From: Capitulum mitella
Taxonomy: Eukaryota > Arthropoda > Thecostraca > Pollicipedomorpha > Pollicipedidae
Assembly (NCBI GenBank): GCA_030062745.1
Contig: CP099851.1
Coordinates: forward strand, 8,806,393-8,870,392
Direction of reading: 5' to 3'
DNA length: 64,000 nt
The notes under the pieces were generated by a model that was not told the origin of the DNA, made no database searches, and saw nothing but the letters and a program-made list of their open reading frames with translations. Made by a program: the position numbers and the translations under genes. Shown piece by piece: positions 55,101-64,000 of this stretch (position 1 is the first letter of the stretch; each line of letters starts with the position of its first letter).

Positions 55101-57517
55101 GTGTACATTATGGCCTTGTGAATCGGCCTTGAGAGATCTGCTGATGCTGACCTACGACAAATCGTGTGGTACCTGGTCCGCCGACCGCCCGGCCCCCGCA
55201 CCGGCGTCGGTCGGCAGGCCAGGGTCATCATGTTCTGTCGACTTCTGACTGTGGTGTCCCGTGATATTCTCGCATGCCTTCTTCCTATCAGCCGAGACCA
55301 CAGATTGTAAGACAGGGCAGCAGTGCTTCAACGACGTCCTGCACCGACCGTTTAGTCCCTCCAAAACTGTGCTACTGCGAGGAACTGATAAAGACTGTTC
55401 GACATGGACCTGACAGTGGGGTATGAGCTCAACAGGCTGTCAAAACGGGACAGGGAAGCTAGTCTGAAGTGTATTTTTGAGCAATTTTCAGTCCTGGTGA
55501 GCTGACTGTAGGCCCTCGAGAAATAAAAGATCAGTGTCTAGGGTAGTGGGCAAAGTCGACGAGAAATGGTAAGCATGCGGCCGGGAGGAAGACAACATTG
55601 TTTTCGTCGGCAAGAAAAGTTCCTGGTGAATGATACGGTGGTGGAGATATCGGAGCGTAAGCCGACAGATGATGTGAAGATCGGTGTAATTTCAGGTCAT
55701 CCGAAGAAGCCATTCAAAGAGCCAAGCGGACGTGAATGCAAGCGTGTCTATTGATGTTGCCGAGAAGCAGAGAACCACTGGCTTATTTCAGGAATACATT
55801 TTTTTCTACATAGTTTTTTCAGGCCACATAACGAATCTTCTTTGAACATTATTACGGTAACGTCAGAAAATGATATATTTGAAAACAACAACAGAAAGAT
55901 CACTGACGTCTATTCTAAATAACAATGGCCCCAAAATTGAGCGTACTGGTACACCTTTATTTACTTTCGTTTTCTTATACTTCGATACTTGTCATGTAAA
56001 AATGACTTCAATATGTTAAACAATGGACTAATTTTCAAGTTTCTCCAATTTCTCCAATAATACGGGAATGCTGATGATGTCAAATGCCTTTTTCAGATCC
56101 AGGGCAATCCTATGACTTGCTTTTCAATGCGTGATTTAGTTATTTCATCAACTAGGAGCGAAACAGGGACGTAGGTGGAGTGTTTCTTCCTGAACCCAAG
56201 TTGAAGACGTGACAAAATCTGGTTTTCCTCAAAGTAAATAGAAATATACCTATGAACTATGTTTTCTAACATTTTTGGAAAGGCAGGTAGTAACGCGATC
56301 GGCCGATAATTGGTAAATCGATTTTTTATCCCCAATTTCTTCGACAGTAGCAAAAAAAATTACATGATATTCGGAGTCAGCATCCCCGGCAACCATGGGG
56401 AACAGGAAATGGACAATCTAAACGCAGTGAAACCAGTTTAGGCCACATCTCGATCGGAATTAACCCTCTGTGCACTGGTCGCCTACGCCCTCGGCGACTG
56501 GCGAGAGCTGAGCCACAAAGGGCCGCCGATCGGCACCTGCTCGCTCCACCCACCTGTAGAAGGAGCCGAAGAAGCCCACGATCTGGGGCGAGAAGCACTG
56601 GTTGAGCACCTCCAACTCGCGCATTATCTGATTCTTGATGGCCGGCTTCACCTCCAGGTGGATCAGCTGGCGGCGGAGGGTGGTCGGCTCAGGTCAGCAC
56701 TTCCGCTCAGGTCAGATCAGGTCAGCAGGTCAGGGGTCAGGTCCAGTAGGGTCAGGTCAGCTGGGGTCGGGTTCGGCGCGACAGGGGGTGCCTCTCCCGC
56801 CCTTGACCAGACCGAGGTGAGTCACTAGTGGCGGTGGAGGTGGGAGGGCTTCAGCCTCCTGACATGTTGAACACACCCCTCCACCCACAGAAACATTTGT
56901 GCGCAAAAGTAATGCTGCATTTAAAATGGCATCCTCAGCTAGCCCTCTAAAGATATCTTGTCAACCCTTCCCCCCCCCACACACCTCTCCCCGCCACCAC
57001 TCTGACAGCCTTCCCTGCCGGACGATACTGGTGAGACCGATATCCGGATGCAAAACGCCCTGAGCGCAGGCACACGCAGAAAGGATTTTAACAGCGATTA
57101 CTCTGTGTTCGCGTACAACAGCAACTGCCTCAGGCCACCCATCTATTTACCATTTAAAAACATGGCTTTCTCGTTTCAGATCCTACCAACAACGCCACCA
57201 TCCGGTCCGCTAACAAACAGTGCCGGACGCCTGGCACACTATCGATCAGACATCGCACCACCTCGCCGGCACCCACCTTCCTGGCCATGATGATGCCGGT
57301 GGGCTTGTGGCGGACCTTGATGACCACGCCGCCGTTGCCGGCGCCGAGCTCGCCGAGCTTGTCGAAGTCCTCGGCCTGCAGCGAACTGCCGACCCGCTGC
57401 TTCTGGAGCAGGAACGTCTCCAGCCGGCGGCGGGTCGTATCGTCAAGGCTCATCTGCTTCATCTTGTTGATCACCTCCTCCGAGTAGGCCGCCGGCAGCG
57501 CGGCGCGCACGGCCGCA
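46012..57517 (-). CDS. MAP2K1: dual-specificity MAP kinase kinase, MEK1/2 type (seven of its coding exons)
   Basis: MEK is the cytoplasmic kinase between RAF and ERK; it phosphorylates the Thr and Tyr of the ERK activation loop. Joining 57517-57277, 56666-56554, 54342-54231, 53892-53716, 52696-52498, 51250-51081 and 46119-46012 gives 372 residues in one frame with GT-AG junctions. Counting from the first whole codon here: docking-side helix [14 protein letters not shown], glycine loop GAGNGGVV (58-65), lysine 80, HRDVKPSN (171-178), DFG (191-193), activating serines 201 and 205 in DSMANSF, a short proline-rich insert, and C-terminal [12 protein letters not shown]. All key residues are present. 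The initiator exon lies upstream and was not found; an in-frame stop shows 57517 is not the start. Probably the single co-orthologue of vertebrate MEK1 and MEK2. Confidence 0.93.
47917..47990 (-). repeat. tRNA-like sequence, possible SINE or tRNA relic
   Basis: The minus strand reads TAGCTCTGTTGATAGAGC, a good D-arm and A-box, and about 40 bases later GGCTTGAGTC, close to the B-box GGTTCGAATC. The acceptor stem does not close and no clean anticodon stem forms, so it is not a working tRNA gene. Confidence 0.35.
48851..50110. mobile_element. probable TTAA-type element, third copy
   Basis: The left end reads CAACCCTCGCTCGG; the right end read inward is TTACCCTCGCCCGG. The 1.26-kb length and the internal phrase aaacttggtacac recall the element at 621. 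The flanks are no longer TTAA. It lies in the last MEK intron. Confidence 0.45.
50770..51075. repeat. 55-57-base tandem array ending at the MEK donor
   Basis: Five to six units of ggcagcactgctcctcagcc, ctccgtcta, ctgaggggactagggac. The last partial unit stops about five bases from the donor at 51080. Confidence 0.9.
51081..51250 (-). CDS. MAP2K1: MEK exon (C-lobe)
   Basis: It carries [20 protein letters not shown], then [28 protein letters not shown] is diagnostic of MEK. The donor is GTAAGT. Tandem arrays flank this exon closely on both sides. Confidence 0.95.
51262..51665. repeat. 35-40-base tandem array at the MEK acceptor
   Basis: About ten units of gagtgtcagctgctgtca and gagtgtcagatca, beginning about 12 bases from the acceptor of the exon that starts at 51250. 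Confidence 0.9.
52498..52696 (-). CDS. MAP2K1: MEK exon (substrate lobe, proline-rich insert)
   Basis: It starts [20 protein letters not shown] and runs through [10 protein letters not shown] into [19 protein letters not shown]. This insert is variable between animals and in vertebrates is a phosphorylation and scaffold region. The exon's first 26 bases form one unit of a tandem array. Confidence 0.95.
52671..52925. repeat. 53-base array of duplicated MEK acceptors
   Basis: Units begin at about 52671, 52724, 52777, 52828 and 52882. Each carries a version of ggatcccctgcagccgctcc followed by a gaaaacg-like tract. The first contains 26 bases of real exon and the used acceptor. Confidence 0.85.
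53716..53892 (-). CDS. MAP2K1: MEK exon (catalytic and activation loops)
   Basis: 59 codons from [11 protein letters not shown] through [26 protein letters not shown] and [15 protein letters not shown]. The acceptor and the first 12 coding bases are duplicated exactly 66 bases upstream. Confidence 0.96.
53881..54012. repeat. exact 66-base duplication of a MEK acceptor
   Basis: Positions 53881-53946 and 53947-54012 are identical. The unit contains 12 exonic bases, the acceptor AG and 50-odd bases of intron. Confidence 0.97.
54231..54342 (-). CDS. MAP2K1: MEK exon (hinge)
   Basis: It encodes [18 protein letters not shown] and the following helix to [18 protein letters not shown] is the MEK hinge. 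The acceptor is TTCTGCAG, the donor GTAAAG. Confidence 0.95.
54343..56030. other. MEK intron, no further gene recognised
   Basis: Intronic sequence without recognised coding or repeat structure apart from short frames. Confidence 0.35.
56035..56353 (-). pseudogene. LINE-type reverse transcriptase fragment
   Basis: It reads [20 protein letters not shown], then [11 protein letters not shown] and, after a frame change near 56100, [12 protein letters not shown], the first catalytic block of non-LTR reverse transcriptases. It lies inside a MEK intron on the same strand. It is broken and truncated on both sides. Confidence 0.85.
56554..56666 (-). CDS. MAP2K1: MEK exon (helix C)
   Basis: It encodes [24 protein letters not shown] and [12 protein letters not shown], with the conserved helix C glutamate in MREL. 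The codon split at the donor is completed to Ser by the next exon. Confidence 0.95.
57277..57517 (-). CDS. MAP2K1: MEK exon with glycine loop (first visible)
   Basis: 80 whole codons after one base that completes a codon from an earlier exon. It carries the helix before the kinase domain, LETFLLQKQ, the ATP loop [12 protein letters not shown] and the catalytic lysine in IIMARK. The acceptor is GCGCAG, the donor GTGGGT. Confidence 0.93.
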
Positions 57518-57559
57518 CTGCGCCGTGTCGGCCGGAGGAAGGGGTCACTCGCCGATCAG

Positions 57560-57850
57560 GCATGGGGGAGCGGGTCCGTCATTGCTCAGTCAGAGGAGGG
57601 GCCAGGTCAGTCATTGCAGTGTCAGTCATATGGAGTGAGAGGTCAGCCACCACTCAGTCATAGGGAGGGACAGGTCAGTCACTGCTAAGTCATCAGGAAG
57701 GAGAGGTCACCAAAAGCTCAGTCACAGAGAGGGAGAGGTCAGTCAATGCTCAGTCACAGGGAGGGATAGCTCAGTCATTCCTCGGTCAAAGGGAAGAACA
57801 GGTCAGTCGCTGCTGCATATGGGTGAACAGGTTAGTGACTTCTGATAGTG
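57560..57850. repeat. about 42-base tandem array near the MEK acceptor
   Basis: Seven or so units of aggtcagtcattgctcag and tcacagggagggac. It begins about 45 bases from the acceptor at 57518. Confidence 0.85.
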
Positions 57851-58554
57851 CCAGGAACAGACAAGTCAGATCACCGTTATATGTGGCGGAACAAGTTTAG
57901 ACGAAGGGACAGGTTAGTGTTCTGACTGTTCACTATTCAACGATATGGAGGAGCAGTCTGTCAGTGTTCAGAAGGATTGATGGAAAGGCCCACTAGTTGA
58001 TGGAACACGCCTGATAATTAAATGAATACGGACATGAGTGTTTAACAATCAAGAAAAACACATTTATAATCCGCAGTCGACGCTTGTAAAACTGTGCCAG
58101 CATCAGCCTTAAGTTTATCTATGAAATGTTTTGTCACTCCAGGCCTCTCAACAAGAGCAAATAAATTGACTACATGGGTTTCAGAGAAACTTACTACAGT
58201 AAGTTGGCTGGGAGATTTGTGGTTTTATGTTATCTGTTCTGGTGCACATGTCCTGAGATAACACTGATGCAGCTTTGCCAGCATCCCATGGTAGAGCTGA
58301 TGATTACATTAGTAACACTCACTGGATGTTAGCAATAATTATGTGCACCTGGTGCTTGACTCTAGTCCCAGTGAGCAGAAGAAACTCACTCGCTTGGCGT
58401 CTTGTTAGGGGGACTTCGGACATCAGGACCGTTTGCATCAGCAGATATGGATGGCAGTGTCAGATTCAACTTGTTCTTTGACATACTGTAACGAAGGGGA
58501 AGTTTTTAGCCTGCGAGCATAGCTTGAACGATTCATGCCTGGAACACGTACACT

Positions 58555-59040
58555 ACGGTGGCCCCTTTCCAACTTTTTCCGAAAACGTATAGGGGCGTGG
58601 TGTAGGCTATTTTGATACACTGGATCCAAATATGACATTTAAAACTTAATTTAAGACAAGAAATTCACGTGTCTGGGATCCTAGACGTCATATCATACTT
58701 CTGGGGCAAGTAAACGATATTAAGGATGAAAAATCAGCTCATTCTTTTCCTTTCCACAGGAATCGCACAGCACTATCGTATTTAGCAGTCGTATCATACT
58801 GCTTAGAAACTGGCAGGTACGGACCTCCCACGGACTAGATGGCGTCAGCGTCGCTCGCTCTGCGGCCGGGCGAGCCTGTGATCATGGCCGGTGCCGTGCC
58901 AGCGTCTGGTTATTCCCTGCTTTGTATATTGGGGAATGGAAAATGGGTGAACATGGTTTACGCCTAGAGCTAAAAGTACAAAATATGATTCTTGCCAAAG
59001 CTGTATTGGCCAATAACGTAATTAAGCGATAACCATCGAT
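58555..59040 (+). repeat. left arm of second large inverted repeat
   Basis: Its reverse complement is at about 59285-59825. Shared phrases include ccacggactagatggcg, gcgtctggttatt, ggtgaacatggttt and ggatccaaatatgacattt. It also reads MASASLALRPGEP, matching a frame on the opposite arm. Confidence 0.75.
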
Positions 59041-59284
59041 CAACAGCGCCTACAACTGAAATTACAAGATACGGGTTTAGGCTGCATAGGCTGCATAGAC
59101 CAACAATGTAACTAACCGATCCCGATCGATCCACGGTACTTTCACACCACCTGGACACACCAAGTAGACTTTGCAGTTACGCGACGGCTGTCTCATGCAT
59201 CTCAGCAGCCTGAGGTGTACACTGTGCATCTCAGACCTTACGGACAGCGACCTCACGCATCTCAAGACCGTAGCTAACGCAGTT

Positions 59285-59825
59285 AATCACGGCCATTCCA
59301 GTGATCGTTTAGTTACATTATTGGCCGGTACACCTTTGGCACGAATCATATTTTGTAATTTCAGGTATAAGTGCAAACCATGTTCACCTATTTCTCCATT
59401 TCCCCATATATAAAGCATGAAATAACCAGACGCTGCCACGGTACCGGCCATGACCGAAAGTTCGCCTGGCCGCAGCGCGCGCGACGCTAGCGCCATCTAG
59501 TCCGTGGGAAGTCCGTACCTACCAGCTTCTAAGCAATATAACACGACTATTCAATACAATAGTGTGGCGAGGTTCACATGGGAAGGACGGGAATGAGCTG
59601 ATTTGTAATCTCTAATATCGCATATCTGGCTCACAAACATAATATGACGTCCAGGATCCCGAACACGAGAGTTTTACATTATGCCAAAAGCTTCTTGGGT
59701 GTAGTTCGGGCATTTTTTTTTTAAATTCAACTTCAAATGTCATATTTGGATCCAGCGTATCAAAACACATCAGATTAGATGACGTCCCATGCATTTTCGG
59801 AAAAAAAGTTGAAAAGGGGGCCACT
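59285..59825 (-). repeat. right arm of second large inverted repeat
   Basis: On the minus strand it keeps longer open frames than the left arm, for example MALASRALRPGELSVMAGTV and, further out, FDTLDPNMTFEVEFKKKMPE. No family was recognised. The spacer of about 245 bases holds diverged pieces of the same material. Confidence 0.75.
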
Positions 59826-60029
59826 CCGATGCACACATGCACTGTCACACGCACAACGACACACATTAATAAAGTGTACATACATCTGTGATAGCTGAAA
59901 GAACCTCCTCCAGTGGCCTGTTGAGCCACATACCAGCCTGCTTGCCTGAAAAACGTCTCTTACGATCATCCACACAAAACACCAGGTTAAAAGGATTCCG
60001 CGTCAACGTTGCGTGGAAACATTTTCATT

Positions 60030-60257
60030 ATTTTTGGATCATCAACATCAACAACCTTGGGATCATCAACGCATTTTCCAACAACGTTGGAAAATGCGTC
60101 AAAAGAGTTGGTGGCATACACACACAAAAATCATCAGGTGATGTTGGGCCTGGTGATTTTTGTGTGTGTATGCCACCAACTCTTTTGACGCATTTTCCAA
60201 CGTTGTTGGAAAATGCGTTGATGATCCAATGTTGTTGACGTTGATGATCCAAAAATG
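60030..60257. repeat. near-perfect palindrome, arms of about 109 bases
   Basis: The arms 60061-60133 and 60154-60226 are exact reverse complements, and the match extends outward with few changes. The spacer is about 10 bases. Each arm itself contains the palindrome ccaacaacgttgg. A partial third copy lies at 60240-60320. Confidence 0.9.
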
Positions 60258-60439
60258 TTGAAAATGTTTCAAAAGAGTTGATGGCATACATACACAAAAA
60301 TCACCAGGTGATGTTGGGTGAACGATATGGGTAAATGTGTGAAAGATACAGACACAGTGGGTAAAAGGCAGAAATTTCAAAGGATGAGATGGAAGGGATA
60401 AAAGCACATAACATATAGATGCACTGTCAGATCTCTGTA

Positions 60440-61690
60440 TCATTCCCAGCCAGGTGCTATTCTGAATGGCTTCCAAAGCCGCCTGCCCGCAGTTTCTGAT
60501 GGATGCTGGCAGGGTGTCACGGCGTCTGGGAGCTCTAAAACTGGACTTACGCTGGCCAGTTTTCGTGCTGCACTGAGGCACCTAAAACTGTAAATTCTGC
60601 CTGGTCTCTCGATCTCGAACTGCACAGTCACGTGCTACCCTGTCTGCCAGGTCCTCCGTGTCTCCGATCGCCAAAATTTTGTGAGAGAGGGTGAGGGTGT
60701 GGAAAATGTTAAGGTCGCCTGCAGGCCATTCAAAGTCCTTCCATACGTCAGAAACACAATCGAACTTTTTTTCTACCAAGTACTTTAGCTGAAAAGTTAA
60801 TAATTTTTTACACTCTTCAGGACTCGTTTATGTGCACGTTCCGTACCTTCGACGGGTATACAGTGTCTGAACTGTGAGAAAATCAGTGCCGAAACGAATG
60901 ACTTCAGGATGAGCTGCGGCACGTGATGTCTGTAGTGGGTTTGGGAGACCAGTACGCCGACGCTGCGGCGAGTAGCAACAGAAATCTCAGGGTGACGTTT
61001 AGATTGAAGTCGAGGCTTGAGTTTTTGAATAAGCGCTTAGGGCAATGCTCCTCCTTTTAAAAACGATTCTGACTTCGTCAGAAGGGATGCCGCGAAGATT
61101 TTGATGACTGCCGAATATCAAGACCTGTGTTATTGTGCGATTTATTTCCAGATAATGTCAAACCACGAACCAGGCGAGCTCAGAAAATTTTCCGTGAGTG
61201 AGATGAGATCGGGAATGGCTTTCTTTTTGCCGCTGACGAAACATGGGTCATGTGAGCATAATAAATGACGCCAGGGTTGCCTGAGAAAAGGCTGACGTCT
61301 TTCGAGATAATGGTGCGCAAAGACGCCCCAGAGCCGACCTTTGGAACACTCTAATGTCATTTGGCAGGGACTTCGCGTGGTCTGCCCTGTTTGTCAGTGA
61401 AGCTAACAGTCCAGAAAGAGATGAAATGAATGAAGAGCATCTATCTCAAGGAGGTCCAATTTCGTCACAAGAAGAAAGTAATCTACGATGTTAAAGCATT
61501 TCGATCCATCGATAAGGAACAACTGGAAGATCTCGCCGCGATCGGTAGCTGTCAGGATGCCGTCAGTGACAAGAAATAGCAGACCTGGCGTTCAACGACT
61601 TTCTCGGAGGCCTTATTCACGACAGGTACGATCAAGACAGACCGGAATCACGATGGGTCGGAACGGCTGCAAGACTTGACCGGATGAATA
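60440..61690 (-). pseudogene. LINE-type retrotransposon polymerase, decayed
   Basis: Ordered reverse-transcriptase blocks appear on the minus strand with several frame changes: VVNKASEKVVERQVCYFLSL (about 61620), LFLIDGSKCFNIVDY (about 61530), YYAHMTHV where the catalytic YADD is expected (about 61260), TQVLIFGSHQNLRGIPSD (about 61110), a C-terminal block with FSAKVLGRKKFDCVSDV (about 60790) and RRRDTLPASIRN (about 60530). The catalytic aspartates are lost, so the copy is dead. Confidence 0.75.
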
Positions 61691-62555
61691 ACTGACGGTT
61701 CCAAGAGCTAGGGACATCCAATAAACATCAGAAAAAAATTCACAAAGTGAAGGACATGACCAAAAGCATCGAAAGTAAATTTGGGAACATGCACATGGAG
61801 GCAGTCGGACCCGGAGGCTGAAGAGTTCGGCACGCAGAACCTAATGCGGCGAGGCGTGGTCACATCAATATCTCGTACAATAAAGAGTGCAGTGATCAAG
61901 CGGGTCGGCGCAGTTAGTTACTGTCCCTGGCGCCGAGTTGCGTGCCCCCTCGGCCACGCGCACACCCACACTGACAACATATTCATTCAGGACATCTGGT
62001 GAAAATGAAAGCACGATCATGCCAGTGGTATTCATGAGCCTAAGTTGTGAATGACGTCACGCCACCTTGATACTGCGCCATGGACAAAGATCCGCTACGC
62101 ATGTAGGCGCGCTGGTCGCGCCGAATGGGGAGGGGGGAGTACCAGACGGTTCAGCGCCCGTTATTCCTCGAACCTGAGACCCGCGGCGATCAACACACGA
62201 CGACGGCGGGCTATAAGCTCTCTGGTGGCTGACGAAACATGTGACGCGGAGGGACTGCGGATTATAATGTAGCGGAGGGGCGAATGACGATCTGATGTAG
62301 GCCCCAGTAGTTTCCAGAAACACTCCCACTGATCGTAAACAGGCGCCGAAGAAACACAGGAGATTACTCAATGTCTGACGGGTCTTTGTGCAAAGAAAAC
62401 ATATTAATCTGACTAAGCTCTCGTGATTGGACCGTGAACGGCTTAAAACTTCCGTTAGAAGTGCGGAAGCTAACACGGGCGGTCTTGTGACAGCTGTAAG
62501 GACAAATGTGGCTCCAGAGCACAAAACAGAGCACCCAGAACTGACGAACACGACG

Positions 62556-62852
62556 TCAAGAAGTGCCAGTCGAAAATGTCGGAGACTCAGTACCTTGACA
62601 GAGAGTAAATTCGGACAAAGTCGCATTAAGACGGTTGTATATAAGGAATGTTGTCTGACTTAAATAAATCATGGCTGACGTCACCGCAGAAAACGAGTTC
62701 GTGTTTCGGTGGTCAACAATCACCCGCTGAAGCTGCGACTCCAGCGCCGTCAAGTCCGCGTCGCCAGCGGCGACTGTGTACCGCGGAGGCCGGTAAATGC
62801 CGCCGATGGGCTGCCGGCCGCCGTCAGGCCTTAGTGACCCGGGCCAGGACAT
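62556..62852 (-). pseudogene. possible LINE endonuclease fragment
   Basis: The minus strand contains GGIYRPPRYT followed by DADLTALESQLQRVI, which resembles the YRPP block of LINE endonucleases. It lies upstream of the polymerase remnant in the same orientation, as expected for one element. The rest of the domain is not recognisable. Confidence 0.4.
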
Positions 62853-62869
62853 CCGGGAATGTCGATCGA

Positions 62870-63240
62870 GAGGGGCACCTCCTCTGGAAAGCGCCAGAGG
62901 CGCCCACCAAAAGGGACGCCTTCAGTCGGAAGGAGGCGTCTTTCACATTAGAAGTACCTTCTGAGTAGGTGGGAGCGCCTTCGGTACGAAAGGGGGCCTT
63001 TAATTGGGCGGACCTTTGGGGACAGGATGCACCTTCAGTTGGGAACCGCGTCTCTGATCCCAGAGGACCCATCTGCAGGCAGAGGAGCTTTCAGTAGGAC
63101 GTGGCATGGAGACATCTTCAACTGGATGGGGCAGTTTCAGCAGATCAGGGGCATGTTCGTTGGAAACGGCGCCTTCAGTTAGTAAGTCAGTAAGGACACT
63201 TTCAGTGGAAGAAAAGCGCATATCAGAGCAGGGGCAATGA
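62870..63240. repeat. degenerate tandem repeat, unit about 30 bases
   Basis: Variants of gcaccttcagttggga and aaggaggcgcctttc recur about ten times with high divergence. Confidence 0.45.
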
Positions 63241-63249
63241 TGTGCATCG

Positions 63250-64000
63250 ATTGAGAGGGGCACATGCCCCTGACCACCTCCGTATCTGCACCTGTCTGCA
63301 ACCTCCAGACAGATTCAAGTGCAGTGTTAGATGCTCTGCCTCTGAACACCACCAATGACAGAGTCAATTTTCGCCCTGGGGATCAGGATCACTCCTCTGC
63401 AAGCCCACCTTTGCAAACTTGTCACTGTGGAACTCGCCTGGCACACAACAAAAACAATTTTCACCTTGGAACAGCATCCTCAGAAATTTGTTTGGTCCTT
63501 CATGCATGCATGGAGCAGTCTTACCAATTATGGATATTTCAGTCATTAACCCCATGGTGCTGCATAGAAGGAAACTGCCTTAAAAGGGCTCTTGACCAAC
63601 CAGCTTTCAAAGTGTCCATTCATGGATGCCTGAAATACCACTGACCAAAAACAAGATAAATTTCAGCTTGGTGGACTTAGTCATTTTGATACAATGTCTT
63701 TCCATGCAACAACATACTGCTGAGTGCTGGTAATAAATTATCAAATATTAGTCTGGCAATTCCTTTACATTGCAATTACCTGTTCTGGCTATGCCACAGT
63801 AAAATGAAACTGAAAGCTTGCTTAGGCAAAATATGCATGTCAGATAGTAAAACATATTGCACAAAAGATTACTGCTGTTTACAGGCTAATAATATGCCAT
63901 GCAATATCCTTCTACTGCCAGAGTTGGAAAAAGCATTGTTTTTTGGTGTCAAAAAGTAAAAAAAATGTGTTCCAAAAACACTCATTATTCACAGAGTTTG
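63250..64000. other. CpG-depleted AT-rich stretch
   Basis: Almost no CG dinucleotides after about 63380. No gene was recognised. It continues past the window and may lie in the MEK first intron, but this cannot be shown. Confidence 0.4.

Noticed and set aside
60030-60257. CRISPR-like or rRNA-like structured repeat
   Set aside because: It is a single palindrome with one partial copy in an animal genome, without regularly spaced short repeats and unique spacers.

Overview
This is a fragment of an animal nuclear genome. Genes are split by GT-AG introns, there is a 500-base run of N, and transposon debris fills most of the space. I recognise two conserved genes, both on the minus strand. NDUFV1, the 51-kDa flavoprotein of respiratory complex I, has eight coding exons between 24491 and 7895. 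A MAP kinase kinase of the MEK1/2 type has seven visible coding exons between 57517 and 46012; its first coding exon was not found. The MEK C-terminus contains GWICKTM, close to the GWVCKTM I recall from Drosophila Dsor1 and unlike vertebrate MEK. That suggests an arthropod or other ecdysozoan, but I do not name a species.

Layout. 1-7500: TTAA-flanked non-autonomous elements and degenerate minisatellites, no gene. 7500-24700: NDUFV1 with its probable promoter; its long first intron holds a sharply CpG-depleted block. 25000-29700: hAT-type DNA transposon debris, including a decayed transposase interrupted by a miniature element that carries a second one inside it. 29990-32215: a minus-strand ankyrin-repeat gene or recent pseudogene. 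33000-38800: AT-rich, CpG-poor sequence with microsatellites and the assembly gap. 38850-42020: a large inverted repeat of unknown type. 42020-46000: no recognised gene. 46000-57517: MEK. 56040-62850: remains of two LINE-type retrotransposons, a second large inverted repeat and a near-perfect 228-base palindrome.

The main unexpected signal is at exon edges. At several exons of both genes a tandem array starts in the intron, and the exon edge with its splice site forms one repeat unit. The clearest cases are NDUFV1 exons 6 and 7 and MEK exons 5 and 6, where the array carries extra copies of the splice site. One MEK case is an exact 66-base duplication that creates a second identical acceptor, 22 codons upstream, in frame and without a stop.

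A second signal is compartmental CpG loss. Related copies of one dispersed repeat are CpG-rich at three places and almost CpG-free at a fourth, which looks like regional germline methylation. The two conserved genes are unrelated housekeeping and signalling genes with no shared operon-like function.
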